Shown here one piece after another: positions 1-10,605 of a stretch of DNA of 64,000 nucleotides; position 1 is the stretch's first letter, and each line of letters opens with the position of its first letter. The stretch covers positions 1 to 64,000 of the forward strand of contig AAZW01000012.1 in the NCBI GenBank assembly GCA_000169995.1, read 5' to 3'. Position numbers and translations under genes: made by a program. Source of the stretch: Vibrionales bacterium SWAT-3. GTDB lineage: Bacteria > Pseudomonadota > Gammaproteobacteria > Enterobacterales > Vibrionaceae. The notes below the pieces were generated by a model. It did no database searches, had not been told where the DNA came from, and was given only the letters and a program-made list of their open reading frames with translations.

Positions 1-1
1 T

Positions 2-997
2 CTTACTGGCCTTGGCATGATCGCATCAGGTTTTGCGACTTCTCCACTAATGCTAAACATCACATTCGGTGTGATGGCAGGTGCTGGTATCGGCTTCGGT
101 TACGCATGTCTTTCTCCTTCTGCAATGAAGTGGTTCCACCCTTCTAAGAAAGGTATGGTTAACGGTCTTATCGCAGCAGGCTTCGGTCTAGCGGCAATTT
201 ACCTTGCTCCAGTTACTGCTGCTCTTATCGAGAGCATGGGCATCCAAACAAGCTTCAAGATTCTTGGTGTTGGTGTACTAGCAATCGCTGTACCTCTAGC
301 AGCAACAATCAACAACCCACCAGCGGGTTACTCTCCAGCTGAACCAAAAGTAAAAGCTGGCCAAGCTCCAAAAGCGGTTAAGAAGAGCGAAGACCTATCT
401 TGGAAAGTAATGCTGAAGACCCCTCAGTTCTACTCTCTATGGATCATGTACGCGTTCGCAGCTTCTGTTGGTCTAATGATCATCGGTAACATCACAAGTA
501 TCGCAAGCGCACAAGCAAACCTACCGAAAGCGGTTTACCTTGCTTCTATCCTTGCTGTATTTAACTCAGGCGGTCGTGTTGCTGCTGGTATGCTTGCTGA
601 CAAAATCGGTGGCGTTCGTACTCTTCTACTTGCGTTCATTCTGCAAGGTGCAAACATGGCGCTATTCGCTACGTTTAATACTGAGTTCACGCTAATCATC
701 GGTACTGCAGTAGCAGCGGTTGGTTACGGTACTCTACTAGCAGTATTCCCAACGCTTACAGCTGAGTTCTACGGCCTTAAAAACTACGGTACTAACTACG
801 GCGTGCTTTACACGGCATGGGGTATCGGTGGTGCAATCGGTACAGCGGTTGTTGGTTACTCGATGACAAACGGCGACAGCTACGGCCTTGCTTACACTAT
901 TTCTGCAGCAATGATGGCAGTATGTATTGTTCTAGCAATCATCACTAAGCCAATGTCTGAAGCGAAAGCGGCTGAGCTAAAAGCATCTCAAGCTTAA
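2..997 (+). CDS. MFS transporter, OxlT/YhjX-like (5' partial)
   Basis: This is a polytopic inner-membrane protein of the major facilitator superfamily, closest by eye to the oxalate/formate antiporter (OxlT) and YhjX-type carriers that move small organic acids. The frame is open from the first bases of the window, so the N-terminus is cut off. The visible 330 or so residues give most of the protein, with the MFS loop motif GMLADKIGGVR between helices in the C-terminal half and a charged central loop rich in Lys and Pro. It ends in a short Ala/Lys-rich tail. An intrinsic terminator follows directly. The substrate cannot be read from sequence. Confidence 0.8.
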   Translation, partial: LTGLGMIASGFATSPLMLNITFGVMAGAGIGFGYACLSPSAMKWFHPSKKGMVNGLIAAGFGLAAIYLAPVTAALIESMGIQTSFKILGVGVLAIAVPLAATINNPPAGYSPAEPKVKAGQAPKAVKKSEDLSWKVMLKTPQFYSLWIMYAFAASVGLMIIGNITSIASAQANLPKAVYLASILAVFNSGGRVAAGMLADKIGGVRTLLLAFILQGANMALFATFNTEFTLIIGTAVAAVGYGTLLAVFPTLTAEFYGLKNYGTNYGVLYTAWGIGGAIGTAVVGYSMTNGDSYGLAYTISAAMMAVCIVLAIITKPMSEAKAAELKASQA

Positions 998-1026
998 TCT
1001 GATAAAAGATTGAATTTGAAAAGAAA

Positions 1027-1055
1027 GAGCTTAACCTTAGGGTTAGGCTCTTTTT
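1027..1055 (+). terminator. Intrinsic terminator of the MFS gene
   Basis: The arms GAGCTTAACC and GGTTAGGCTC pair with one G-U wobble around a TTAG loop and are followed by five T. It lies 30 bases after the MFS stop codon and overlaps the earliest possible start of the next gene. Confidence 0.8.
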
Positions 1056-2718
1056 GTATCAAGCGACGTATCAAGTGACATTAGAATCCACTTCTCAACT
1101 ACACCCAACTTACTATCTCGACAACTTCAATCGACTGATTGAACACGCTCAAACGTACTACCCTGACCTTCTAAGCGCCGATGAAACTCGTTGGCTACAA
1201 GGTTACAAGCGCCTTTCTACACCTAGCCAGTGTTTAATGGTTCGTTTGCTGTCTCGTAAGGGGTGTTGGTTTCGCAGTGATAAACTCGACTACGTTGAAA
1301 TACCCAACCTCTCAGATGCGCTGCAAGAGCTAAGTACATCAGGCTTTATTGCGCTGAGTAATCCTAAAGCTTCGCACAACTTTGTTATCACAGAGCATGA
1401 GCTAGGCTTACACTTGCTCACCAAGCCTGAGCTAGTCAACGTATTCCCTACCCTCAAAAGCAGTAAGTCGGCAAAAAAAGAGGTGCTATTAGGACTCCTG
1501 ACTCAACAACCTCTTGATAACTATGAAGCTTTAACATTTAACTGTATCCATGTTGTTGAAGCCGAAGTTATCGATGTATTGCTGCTACTCTTCTTCGCCA
1601 ATACATACCAAGATCTCAGTCAGTTCGTTTTAAGCGATCTTGGCCTCAACACTTTTGAAAACTACCCATTGAGTAAGCAGCGTCGCTTCTTCAACTCCAG
1701 GGAGCAGCTCGATCAACTGCTCTCAATGCGCGACGTTCAACGCCAATATTATGAAGGCGACCGTAAGGACTGCGACGTTCTTGAACACCTTTTACAATCC
1801 TTGCCGTGCGAATCAGAACATCGCACCATTGCGCGAAAGCGCTCGCGCCTGATCAATGACATTGCTCGAGATCTAGAAAGACTCAATCAGAACGAACAAG
1901 CCATCCATTGGTTTAAGCAATCATCACTTCCACCGAGCAGAGAGCGGCTTGCTCGCATCTACGACAAGCAAGATGAGCTAGACCTTATGAGTGACACCGT
2001 CACGGAAATGCAAACCAATCCATCTGACGTATCAGAACTGGAAGTCGCCGTTAAGCTTGAGCAAAGGTTGCTACGCAAGCAGGGACAAAAGGTTCCACGC
2101 GCTTCAAAGCCGATTTGCGAACAAATTAGATTGGAATTAGACCTAAGCCAAACCAAAGTTGAGCTTGCCGTTAAACAATATTTTGAAGCTGAAGGTTGGG
2201 AAGTCTACTTTTCCGAGAACAGCTTTCTGTGTGGGTTATTCGGCTTGGCGTTTTGGGATGTAATTTTCTCAGATGTCGAGGGGGCGTTTATCAACCGCTA
2301 CCAATATCGACCATTGGATCTCTATCATTCAGACTTTCAAAAAAAGCGTGAATTGCAAATCAATGCCGTATTCCAAACTATCTCGAACCAAGGCATTGAG
2401 CACTTAATCGATGTGTATGATAAAAAGTTTGGCATTGCTAATCCGTTTGTGCATTGGAATCACTTCCCTAAAGCACTCATCGAACGTAGCATTCACTCAG
2501 TACCACGAGCCTTGCTGATCGATCTCTTCAAAGTCATATTGAGTGACCTAAAACTGTTTAGAACCGGAATGCCTGACCTGATCGCTTTTAAAGATGATCA
2601 ATTTCACTGGATAGAAGTCAAAGGCCCCGGAGACAAATTACAAGACAACCAATGGCGTTGGATAAAGGAATTCGAGCGACTCTCAGTCCCCTTCTCTGTT
2701 TGTTACGTTAATCAATAG
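1054..2718 (+). CDS. VRR-NUC domain nuclease (FAN1-like)
   Basis: A cytoplasmic protein of about 550 residues that ends in a VRR-NUC domain, the PD-(D/E)XK nuclease fold found in FAN1 structure-specific nucleases. The catalytic signature is clear near the C-terminus: GMPDL (Asp508), then IEVKG (Glu521, Lys523), then a Gln at 530-533. The upstream part is helical, as in the SAP/TPR-like region of the FAN1 family. A TTG at 1054 lies in the T-run of the preceding terminator, so the GTG at 1075 or a nearby codon is a likelier start. No good ribosome site decides between them. The probable role is interstrand-crosslink or branched-DNA repair, inferred from the family. Confidence 0.8.
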   Translation: MYQATYQVTLESTSQLHPTYYLDNFNRLIEHAQTYYPDLLSADETRWLQGYKRLSTPSQCLMVRLLSRKGCWFRSDKLDYVEIPNLSDALQELSTSGFIALSNPKASHNFVITEHELGLHLLTKPELVNVFPTLKSSKSAKKEVLLGLLTQQPLDNYEALTFNCIHVVEAEVIDVLLLLFFANTYQDLSQFVLSDLGLNTFENYPLSKQRRFFNSREQLDQLLSMRDVQRQYYEGDRKDCDVLEHLLQSLPCESEHRTIARKRSRLINDIARDLERLNQNEQAIHWFKQSSLPPSRERLARIYDKQDELDLMSDTVTEMQTNPSDVSELEVAVKLEQRLLRKQGQKVPRASKPICEQIRLELDLSQTKVELAVKQYFEAEGWEVYFSENSFLCGLFGLAFWDVIFSDVEGAFINRYQYRPLDLYHSDFQKKRELQINAVFQTISNQGIEHLIDVYDKKFGIANPFVHWNHFPKALIERSIHSVPRALLIDLFKVILSDLKLFRTGMPDLIAFKDDQFHWIEVKGPGDKLQDNQWRWIKEFERLSVPFSVCYVNQ

Positions 2719-2862
2719 ACCTGAATATTGAGCTCTATACCCGCAGCCAAGCCTGGCGAATCACTCAATCCTATAGAGATCTTGTCTACAAAATTGTCAG
2801 AACATGAGCATTTTCAATCATTTTCGATATAATTAGAAAAAATGCCAAATATCTAAGTACGT

Positions 2863-5217
2863 ATGAATTTGAAAAAACTCTTCATTTTGTCTCTTGTCAG
2901 CGTGTTCTCAGGTTGTGCCGTGTACGCGGGTCTAAACTTCGATGAGCTGTTTGGCGAACAACAAGTTCGTGATCGCCAAACTCCTATCCTTTCAGCTCAA
3001 TCGCAACACTTTCTCAACGAAGTTAAACCGAGCATTGATAACCGATGTGTGGTTTGTCACGCCTGCTACGATGCACCTTGCCAACTTAAAATGTCTTCTG
3101 TGGAAGGTATCGACCGAGGTGCAAGTAAAGCACTGGTTTATCAAGGTACGCGTTTAACAGCATCGGCTCCCACGCGCTTGTTTGAAGATGCGTTAACCAC
3201 ACAAGAGTGGCGCGATGCTGATTTCCACCCTGTACTCAATGAACGTATGCAGAACTCGACCGCCAACTTAGATGCCGGGCTTGTCTCTCGCATGTTGATA
3301 CAGAAAGAGAATCACCCACTTCCAGAGCAAACGCAGTTAGAAGGCTTCGACTTTTCAATCGATCGTGACCAGCAGTGTCCGACTATCGAAGAGTACGCTC
3401 AATATGAGAGAGATTACCCTACCTGGGGAATGCCTTATGGAATGCCTAACTTAGACAAGACAGAATACGCGACTCTGATGAGCTGGCTAGAAAATGGCGC
3501 TCTGATGAACGAACATATTCCGCTAAGTGAAGCTGAGCAAGAGCTAGTTAATACTTACGAAAAGTTCCTCAATAAAAGCGCAAGAAAGAGCCAACTTTCA
3601 GCGCGTTACATCTATGAGCACCTGTTCTTATCGCACGTTTACTTTTCTGAGTTGGGACAACCGACACGCTTTTTCTCTATTGTTCGCTCAGCAACACCTC
3701 CTGGCGAACCGGTGAAGCGTATCACCACTCGTCGCCCTTATGACGATCCAAAAGTACCACGCGTTTACTACCGTCTTATCCCTGAGCAAGGCACAATTGT
3801 TGACAAGACACACATGCCTTTCGCCCTCAATGAAGAGCGCCTGCAAAACTGGAACACTTGGTTTGTTGATGCCGATTACACTGTAGATAAGCTGCCAAGT
3901 TACGATATCGATATTGCCGCGAATCCGATGACCTCATTTGAAGCCTTGCCAGTAAACTCTCGCTTTAAGTTCATGCTCGATAACGCCCAGAACACCATCA
4001 TGGCTTACATCAAAGGCCCGGTATGTCGTGGTCAGTTGGCATTGAACGTGATTAACGACCGATTCTGGGTATTCTTTATCGATCCAGACAAAGCCGATCT
4101 TCCAGAGATCAACGCCTTCTATGCAAGCCAACGTGACAATCTTAAGCTTCCAAGTGAACTTGAGAGTAACACGGTTCCTGCAACGAACTGGGTTAGATAT
4201 TCAAAACAGCAAGCCCGCTACCTAGAAGGTAAATCAGACTTTGCTAATAAGTGGTTTAAGAATGGTGAGAACTTAACGACAGACGTTATCTGGGATGGCA
4301 ATGGCACCAACCCGAATGCTGCCCTTACTGTTTTCCGTCACTTTGACAGTGCATCGGTGGTACAAGGCTTGGTGGGTCCTCAACCTAAAACGGCGTGGAT
4401 TCTGGATTATGCACTTTTAGAGAGAATTCATTACCTACTTGTAGCGGGCTTCGATGTTTACGGAAACTTCGGCCACCAGCTCATCACGCGTATGTTTATG
4501 GATTTCTTACGTCTTGAAGGTGAAAGCAACTTCTTAACACTGTTACCAAAAGATGTACGACACCTTGAGCACTCAAGCTGGTACCAAAATCAAAGCGTCC
4601 AGTTGAGTGACTTCTTGCAACGTAATATCGCACCTTTTGATCAGCCAACTAGCGTGGTGTACAAAACGGCCGATCCAAAACGTGAGTTGCTCGATAAGCT
4701 TAAAGATAAGCTGAGCCCAATACTTAATGACCGTTATGAGATCGTTGATACTGGCTTTAGCCGTAAAAATGAAGCACTGCTTAAACAGGTAAGCTTGGTT
4801 AAAGGTGAAGGCCTACGCCATGTCCCTCAACTCGTGATGATCATGATTGAAGGCGAAAACGGTGAAGAGCAACTGTTCACCATGATTCACAACAACGCTC
4901 ACAGCAACATTTCTAGCCTGTTTAATGAAGAAGGTAACAGAGATTACGCTAATGACGACTTAACGCTCGTCCGAGGCATTGTAGGCAGCTATCCAGCCGC
5001 TTACCTATCACTGACAGAGAAGGAAATTCCAACTCTAGTGAAGTCTCTACAAAACTTACAGACTGAAGAAGATTACGTGGCGCTGCTTGATAAGTTTGCC
5101 ATCCGACGCAGCTCTAGTGAGTTCTGGCCATTCAGCGACCGTGTACATCGTTGGTACCAACAAGACCAACCAATTGAGTTTGGCCTGTTGGACTACAACC
5201 GATTCGAAAACCGTTAG
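2863..5217 (+). CDS. cti: Fatty acid cis/trans isomerase
   Basis: Cti is a periplasmic haem protein that converts cis to trans unsaturated phospholipid acyl chains and so stiffens the membrane under solvent or heat stress. The 784-residue length is typical. The N-terminus has a signal sequence with a lipobox-like FSGC at 15-18. A c-type haem motif, CVVCH, lies at residues 62-66 and the family-typical ARLFEDA-like and FHPVLNER segments follow. The gene stands alone and ends in a strong terminator. Recognition rests on overall resemblance to the family together with the haem motif. Confidence 0.88.
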   Translation: MNLKKLFILSLVSVFSGCAVYAGLNFDELFGEQQVRDRQTPILSAQSQHFLNEVKPSIDNRCVVCHACYDAPCQLKMSSVEGIDRGASKALVYQGTRLTASAPTRLFEDALTTQEWRDADFHPVLNERMQNSTANLDAGLVSRMLIQKENHPLPEQTQLEGFDFSIDRDQQCPTIEEYAQYERDYPTWGMPYGMPNLDKTEYATLMSWLENGALMNEHIPLSEAEQELVNTYEKFLNKSARKSQLSARYIYEHLFLSHVYFSELGQPTRFFSIVRSATPPGEPVKRITTRRPYDDPKVPRVYYRLIPEQGTIVDKTHMPFALNEERLQNWNTWFVDADYTVDKLPSYDIDIAANPMTSFEALPVNSRFKFMLDNAQNTIMAYIKGPVCRGQLALNVINDRFWVFFIDPDKADLPEINAFYASQRDNLKLPSELESNTVPATNWVRYSKQQARYLEGKSDFANKWFKNGENLTTDVIWDGNGTNPNAALTVFRHFDSASVVQGLVGPQPKTAWILDYALLERIHYLLVAGFDVYGNFGHQLITRMFMDFLRLEGESNFLTLLPKDVRHLEHSSWYQNQSVQLSDFLQRNIAPFDQPTSVVYKTADPKRELLDKLKDKLSPILNDRYEIVDTGFSRKNEALLKQVSLVKGEGLRHVPQLVMIMIEGENGEEQLFTMIHNNAHSNISSLFNEEGNRDYANDDLTLVRGIVGSYPAAYLSLTEKEIPTLVKSLQNLQTEEDYVALLDKFAIRRSSSEFWPFSDRVHRWYQQDQPIEFGLLDYNRFENR

Positions 5218-5241
5218 TCCGAGAAGCATCGCTTTAAAAAC

Positions 5242-5273
5242 AAAAATCCTCTGTCTTGGCAGAGGATTTTTTT
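5242..5273 (+). terminator. Intrinsic terminator of cti
   Basis: A perfect stem, AAAATCCTCTG with CAGAGGATTTT, around a short loop runs straight into a T-tract. The A-tract on the other side means it could also serve the convergent torS gene. Confidence 0.85.
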
Positions 5274-5346
5274 GTTTCTGGGTGCTTAGTTAGACTGAGC
5301 TCAGCTTAGCCTGAGAAGCTAATTATGTGGCAGCGAACATTCAATA

Positions 5347-8300
5347 TCAGACATGTTGTTGCAACGCCGCTAGAGAGTCTTTAACTAGCCCCGTTAATTC
5401 TTCAGAGCTGTTCTTGTATTGCGTTAATGGCTCACTGCTTATCTCAATGTTCTTACACAATTCAAACAGGGCTAATAGTCCCAAGCTGCCCGCCGACCCT
5501 TTGAGTTTATGAGCGAGCGATTTCACCTCACGGGCGTTCTCCGCGTCATTGGCGTCAGCCATTTCTTTTAACGTTTCAAGGCTGCTTTGTTCAAATAGCC
5601 CCACAATCTGCTTCATCTTATCCAAACCCAGAATAGACAAGTCGCCTTCGATTACTTTGCTATCAATTATAAGTTTGCTATCAGAAATGGTCACAGGGCT
5701 TTCCTCTTGGTCTGACTGTTCAATCTTGCTTTCGACTACTAGGTCGCTCTCATTACGCTTTTCACAAAAACCATCTTGGTTTCTTTGGCAGGTCGAATCA
5801 TTAGGGTCAGGCTGTGGCAATAGCAAGGTCTTGCCATCTAGTTGAGTCACTATCAGCCTTGCAAGCGCTTCTTTCTCAAGAGGTTTTGGTAAGAAGCCAT
5901 CAAAACCATTCGCCAAATAAATTTCGACTTCTTCATTAAACACATGAGCCGATACCGCCACCATAGGAGGCGCATACTGTGTCGTGCTCTCAGGTAAACA
6001 GTCTAAAGCAGATGCTTGAACCTCAATCTCTTTAAGTTGCTGAATGAGATCAACACCATCGCAGTCTGGAAGGTTGATATCAACCAATGCAATATCAAAG
6101 ACCTGTTCACTGTATATCTCACGAGCTTCTTGTCCGGTTGTGGCAATCACGACCTCATGGCCCAGGTTGTTTAAGAAGCCTTCAGCAACAATGCAGTTCA
6201 CTGGGTTGTCTTCAATCAACAGCACTTTAGCGCGGATACAGGTTTCAACCACTGCGGTTTTAGTTTCGATTTTTTCGCCTGCTTGAAGCGGTAAGGAGAA
6301 CCAGAACTGACTGCCTTCGCCTTCTTCTGAATGAACGCCAATATCACCGTCCATTGCCAACATGATGCGCTTACTGATCGCCAGACCTAACCCAGTGCCA
6401 CCCGTTGTGTTTCGACCACTGTTGGTTTGGCTAAACGCATCAAACAAGCATTTCTGTTCACTTTCATGTATCCCAACACCTGTATCGGATACTTCAAACA
6501 TCACGCGGTTTTCATCTTCGAGATCTAAGCTGATAAATATGTCGACATCACCTTTATCGGTAAACTTGATTGCGTTACCAACCAGGTTATTCAATATCTG
6601 GCTAATACGGGTGACGTCACCGCGCCAGTAGCGCTGTACATCGCTTTCAATATGGTAGCTAAAGCCAAGCTTCTTCTCAGCTGCGCGCCCTTCCATCAAT
6701 TGATAGGTATCTTGAACCATTTGATGTAAGTCGAAAGACGCAATCCTTATCTCAAGGTGCCCAGCTTCAATTTTAGAGTAGTCCAATACATCATTGAGGA
6801 TAGCTAATAAGTTCTTTCCGCTGCGGTTGATGATGTCAGCATAACCAGATTGTAGAGGATTCAATCCGGTATCTTTTAGCAAACGAGCTGTGCCTAATAC
6901 CCCATTCATCGGCGTTCTGATTTCATGACTCATGGTCGCCAAGAAAGCTGACTTAGCACGGCTCGCTTGCTCGGCGGCACTTCGCGCTTTGGCGTGATTC
7001 GTTACCTCGACGTTCAGCTTTTCGTTGGTTTGTTGAAGCTGGTAGGTTCGCTCAGTAATTAGCTCCTCAAGGTGCTCTTTGTGCTCTTCGAGCTCTCGTT
7101 TCGCTTTAGCCTCACCCACAGCTACGACTTGTAGCGCCTGCGCAGTGTTTCTTGCCGTGATGATCGCCTCACCCATGTGGGCAAGCTCATCGTTACCTTT
7201 TACCGAGATATCGATATTAAGTCGCCCTTGAGCAATAGACATCAGAGCTGCCGAATACTCAGTAAGGCGTTTTACGACCGACACATAAACCACGCGCCAT
7301 ACAATAAACGCCACTATCACCAAACCAATAATAGAGATCACAGAGAGCGACCATTGCGCGAGGCTTAACGTAGAAGTCAGTTCATCTACCGCCTTTTTTG
7401 TGCTTAAGTTTGAATCATCAATCAGTTGGTTTACCGTCGTGTTCAGCTCTGAGAATAGCTTTAATGTGTTCTGCATCAACAGCTCGGACTTCTTGGTGTT
7501 CTCATACTGTTCCAAAGAGATATCAAACACCACTTGGCGCTTTTGTAATTCATGGAGAAGCTGAGACATTTGCTCTGAACGTGTTGGATCCTCTACCGCT
7601 TTCACGCGGCGCACCATGATCCTATGATTCGCTTCAAACTCGGTCTGGATTTGGTGGATACGCTCAACATTGGTTACCGTTTGAGTTTCCTCAATTTGGT
7701 TAAGCATTTTAAACGCAAGAAGGTGTAATTCGTGAAGACGCTCAGAGAGGTCAAGGTCGACTTCCACCAGCGCATCCAAGGCTTGGTAAGCTTTATCGGT
7801 TTCTTTAGTTTCTAGCAGATCATAGATATGGGTAACGTTAGCAACCGCTATGGTCGCCGTGTTCAGGACTTGAGTTCGAGTCAGCTGTTCTAGCTCTTCA
7901 GCCAATAAGCGCATCTCTTCAACGCGCGACGTCAGCTCTTTGGTTAGCCAGAGTTTACGTTCTACTGAAACGCCCAACTCCGCCAGCGTATTAATAACGC
8001 TCTGCACGTTGTTTTCAAGTTTATGCAGCAGCTCTGAGTCGAAACTATCGACACCCAGGTCTTTGATGTGTTGCAACAAAGACTCAAGCTGATCAAACAA
8101 CAGTGTGCCAGCCTCTTTTCTCTCTGCTTCATTTCTCGCATTAGAGAGGGTCTGCACAGACGAAATGATACGATTACTCAACTCAGACACCTGACGAGCT
8201 TCAATCATCGCAGGCAAAGCAGAATCGACGACGTTTCTTTCTGTTTTTGCAACAAAGCTAAATCCAGAAACACCAATCAATGCAGACAAAAGAACGAGCA

Positions 8301-8361
8301 TCGCCATCACCAAAAATGAGGCCAGCAGCTTGCGTCCAATACTTGCTGAAGCTAACAACAT
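5347..8361 (-). CDS. torS: Hybrid sensor histidine kinase TorS (TMAO sensing)
   Basis: A 1004-residue inner-membrane sensor kinase with the full unorthodox architecture. A first membrane helix near residues 12-34 is followed by a large helical periplasmic sensor domain, a second helix near 335-357, HAMP, a dimerisation domain with His479 in [10 protein letters not shown], an ATPase domain with [10 protein letters not shown], a receiver domain with phospho-acceptor Asp761, and a C-terminal Hpt domain with His951 in [10 protein letters not shown]. The divergent neighbour is torT, which encodes the periplasmic TMAO-binding partner, and this pairing identifies the kinase as TorS. No torR or torCAD gene lies next to it here. 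Confidence 0.9.
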   Translation of the reverse strand: MLLASASIGRKLLASFLVMAMLVLLSALIGVSGFSFVAKTERNVVDSALPAMIEARQVSELSNRIISSVQTLSNARNEAERKEAGTLLFDQLESLLQHIKDLGVDSFDSELLHKLENNVQSVINTLAELGVSVERKLWLTKELTSRVEEMRLLAEELEQLTRTQVLNTATIAVANVTHIYDLLETKETDKAYQALDALVEVDLDLSERLHELHLLAFKMLNQIEETQTVTNVERIHQIQTEFEANHRIMVRRVKAVEDPTRSEQMSQLLHELQKRQVVFDISLEQYENTKKSELLMQNTLKLFSELNTTVNQLIDDSNLSTKKAVDELTSTLSLAQWSLSVISIIGLVIVAFIVWRVVYVSVVKRLTEYSAALMSIAQGRLNIDISVKGNDELAHMGEAIITARNTAQALQVVAVGEAKAKRELEEHKEHLEELITERTYQLQQTNEKLNVEVTNHAKARSAAEQASRAKSAFLATMSHEIRTPMNGVLGTARLLKDTGLNPLQSGYADIINRSGKNLLAILNDVLDYSKIEAGHLEIRIASFDLHQMVQDTYQLMEGRAAEKKLGFSYHIESDVQRYWRGDVTRISQILNNLVGNAIKFTDKGDVDIFISLDLEDENRVMFEVSDTGVGIHESEQKCLFDAFSQTNSGRNTTGGTGLGLAISKRIMLAMDGDIGVHSEEGEGSQFWFSLPLQAGEKIETKTAVVETCIRAKVLLIEDNPVNCIVAEGFLNNLGHEVVIATTGQEAREIYSEQVFDIALVDINLPDCDGVDLIQQLKEIEVQASALDCLPESTTQYAPPMVAVSAHVFNEEVEIYLANGFDGFLPKPLEKEALARLIVTQLDGKTLLLPQPDPNDSTCQRNQDGFCEKRNESDLVVESKIEQSDQEESPVTISDSKLIIDSKVIEGDLSILGLDKMKQIVGLFEQSSLETLKEMADANDAENAREVKSLAHKLKGSAGSLGLLALFELCKNIEISSEPLTQYKNSSEELTGLVKDSLAALQQHV

Positions 8362-8453
8362 AAAACCTAAACCTTAAAACGTTCTTCTTTACCCCTGCAG
8401 AATACGCTATATTTTGCAGTGTTTCTTATCTAAAACCAATAAAACGGCAATTC

Positions 8454-9482
8454 ATGCGCACTGAATCCTTCGCGTCAAAACTTCTTTTATCTTTACTTGC
8501 GTTAGCCGCCTCTTCCGCTAGTGCTGATGAGCTATTAAGCCCTATCAAACCGGCGACTGCGACGTCACAAAAAGAGAAGATTTGCGCCATCTACCCACAC
8601 CTCAAGGATTCCTATTGGTTATCGGTTAATTACGGCATGATTTCCGAAGCCGAAAAATTGCAGGTTGAGCTACGAGTGCTAGAAGCTGGCGGCTACCCAA
8701 ATATCGGCAAGCAAGCCTCGCAACTCGTGCTGTGTACTCAATGGGGTGCCGATGCCATTATTTTAGGCACAGTATCACCAGACGCATATCACGATAACCT
8801 CACCGACTGGGTTGGATCGACACCTGTGTTTGCAACCGTGAACGAATTGACGTTAAGCAAAGAGCAGCAAAAAGTCTTGAAAGGTACGGTTGGTGTTGAT
8901 TGGTATAAGATGGGCTTTCAAGTAGGTGAATACCTTGCCAAGCTTCATCCTAAAGGTTCAGGCGAAACGCCAATTGCACTCTTGCTTGGCCCTCAAGCGA
9001 GTGGAGGCACCAAACCTGTGGCGTTAGGATTCTATGACGCGATTAAAGATAGCGATGTAAAAATCGATGTGAGCTATTGGGCTGACAACGACAAAGAGCT
9101 ACAACGCAATCTTGTGCAACAAGTGATAGAACAAGCAAAGGTTCAGTACATCGTTGGGAGCGCCGTTGCCATCGAGGCTGCAATCAGTGAGCTAAGAGCG
9201 GCGGGTAAAACCGATGAAATTGGACTGATTTCCAGCTATTTGAGTCATGGTACTTACCGTGGCTTACTGCGAAACAAAGTACTTTTTGCACCAACAGACA
9301 AAATGGTGGAACAGGGTCGCTTGTCGGTGAAACAAGCGGTGAGTTATTTACGAGACCAACCTTACCAGATGCACAGCGCACCAAGAATTGAAGCTCTGAC
9401 CCCTGCGACACTCAAAGATCAAATTATTGCCGATTCATTGTCACCTTCTGAGTTTCGGCCGGTATTCAGTGTGAATCCATAG
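8454..9482 (+). CDS. torT: TMAO-binding periplasmic protein TorT
   Basis: TorT is a periplasmic binding protein of the ribose-binding-protein fold that senses trimethylamine N-oxide and activates TorS. A signal peptide ends near residue 24 (SSASA, then DELL). The mature part shows the two-lobe type I fold and the TorT-like segments CAIYPHLKDSYWLSVNYGM and GVDWYKMGFQVGEYLA. At 342 residues the length is normal. It diverges from torS across only 92 bases, so the two promoters must lie close together or overlap. It is followed by mgsA in the same direction. Confidence 0.88.
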   Translation: MRTESFASKLLLSLLALAASSASADELLSPIKPATATSQKEKICAIYPHLKDSYWLSVNYGMISEAEKLQVELRVLEAGGYPNIGKQASQLVLCTQWGADAIILGTVSPDAYHDNLTDWVGSTPVFATVNELTLSKEQQKVLKGTVGVDWYKMGFQVGEYLAKLHPKGSGETPIALLLGPQASGGTKPVALGFYDAIKDSDVKIDVSYWADNDKELQRNLVQQVIEQAKVQYIVGSAVAIEAAISELRAAGKTDEIGLISSYLSHGTYRGLLRNKVLFAPTDKMVEQGRLSVKQAVSYLRDQPYQMHSAPRIEALTPATLKDQIIADSLSPSEFRPVFSVNP

Positions 9483-9544
9483 TGTTATATTGAACTAAGC
9501 ACTCAATAACTATAAAAATACGAACAATAATTTAGGGAACATTC

Positions 9545-10000
9545 ATGCAAAAAACAACGCGTACTATGCCAACGCATAAACATATCGCTCTAGTCGCTCA
9601 TGACCACTTCAAACCTGAGCTTCTAAGATGGGTAAAAGAGAATAAAGAGAAGCTACAAAGCCACTTCCTTTATGCGACGGGTACAACGGGTTCTCTGCTA
9701 AGCAAAGAGACAGGTTTAGCAATCAAGAGCATGATCAGTGGCCCAATGGGTGGCGACCAACAACTTGGCGCTCTGATTTCAGAAGGCAAGATCGACATGC
9801 TGATCTTCTTCTGGGATCCACTCAATGCCGTACCGCACGACCCTGATGTAAAAGCACTACTGCGTATCGCGAGTGTTTGGAACATTCCTGTAGCAACCAA
9901 CCGCGCTACTGCGAACTTCCTTTTCAACTCTTCACTACTTGAAGAAGAAGTTGTTATCGAGATTCCAGATTACGAAGCGTACCTTGCTGAGCGTACCTAA
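9545..10000 (+). CDS. mgsA: Methylglyoxal synthase
   Basis: This cytosolic enzyme converts dihydroxyacetone phosphate to methylglyoxal and phosphate, a bypass of lower glycolysis under phosphate limitation. The 151-residue length and the start match the E. coli protein, and a purine-rich ribosome site (AGGGAA) precedes the ATG. The catalytic residues are present: GPMGGD with Asp71, [12 protein letters not shown] with Asp91, His98 and Asp101. The intrinsic terminator of the gene is interrupted by the IS3-family element that follows. Confidence 0.95.
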   Translation: MQKTTRTMPTHKHIALVAHDHFKPELLRWVKENKEKLQSHFLYATGTTGSLLSKETGLAIKSMISGPMGGDQQLGALISEGKIDMLIFFWDPLNAVPHDPDVKALLRIASVWNIPVATNRATANFLFNSSLLEEEVVIEIPDYEAYLAERT

Positions 10001-10033
10001 TTCTCGTTAAGACAGATGAATACGTCACAGACT

Positions 10034-10049
10034 AAAAAAGCCTGCTTAA
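10034..10049 (+). terminator. Left half of the mgsA terminator, split by an IS
   Basis: AAAAAAGCCTGC followed by TTAA is the 5' arm and part of the loop of a hairpin. Its other half, GCAGGC followed by five T, resumes at 11,481 on the far side of the IS. Joined, the two make a 6-base-loop intrinsic terminator placed 34 bases after mgsA. Confidence 0.8.
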
Positions 10050-10055
10050 TGAACT

Positions 10056-10095
10056 GACCCCCAATAGTTGGACACCAATTATTGGGGGTCTTTTT
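10056..10095 (+). terminator. Terminator-like hairpin at the left end of the IS3 element
   Basis: GACCCCCAATA pairs perfectly with TATTGGGGGTC. The arms continue through a G-T pair into TTGG/CCAA, and the outer stem is followed at once by five T and then the orfA ATG at 10,096. This would stop transcripts entering from mgsA and would hide the G-rich ribosome site of orfA in read-in RNA. Confidence 0.7.
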
Positions 10096-10605
10096 ATGTC
10101 CAAATATAACCGAGAGCTAAAATGTATCATTGCTAAGCAATACTTAGATGGCACATCATCTCTCTACTTAGCAAAACAATATTCAATTTCTTCAAGACAG
10201 ATACGGTATTGGGCTCAAGTCTTTGCCATCCATGGTGCTAACTCATTTTTACCAACTAAGCATGCTGCTACTGCTCAGGAAAAACGAAAAGCATTGAATT
10301 TAATGTGGACGAATGATTGGTCTCTCACGCACACTAGCGCAATATTAAACCTCTCATCCCCTGGGATACTCTCTGTCTGGCTCAAAAGATTTAATGAGCT
10401 CGGTATCAAAGGGCTCAAAATGCGCCAGAAAGGAAGACCTCCAATGAAACAGCACCCTCAACGTACCACTAAGCCTGATGATGAAATGACGCTTGAGGAG
10501 CTAAAAGAGGAGTTGCTCTACTTGCGAACCGAGAATGCCGTTCTAAAAAAGTTGGAAGAGTTGGAGCAGGAAAAAAACCGTCGAACAAAGAAAAAGCGGT
10601 CATAG
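10096..10605 (+). CDS. IS3-family transposase OrfA
   Basis: A 169-residue DNA-binding subunit of an IS150-type transposase. Two helix-turn-helix segments (near residues 15-40 and 70-95) precede a Lys-rich linker and a leucine-zipper-like helix beginning near residue 135 (LEELKEELLYLRTEN). Two canonical -1 slippery heptamers lie in its last 25 codons: A AAA AAG at 10,545-10,551 and A AAA AAC at 10,572-10,578. Either would fuse OrfA to OrfB. The start codon follows directly on a terminator-like hairpin. Confidence 0.9.
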   Translation: MSKYNRELKCIIAKQYLDGTSSLYLAKQYSISSRQIRYWAQVFAIHGANSFLPTKHAATAQEKRKALNLMWTNDWSLTHTSAILNLSSPGILSVWLKRFNELGIKGLKMRQKGRPPMKQHPQRTTKPDDEMTLEELKEELLYLRTENAVLKKLEELEQEKNRRTKKKRS

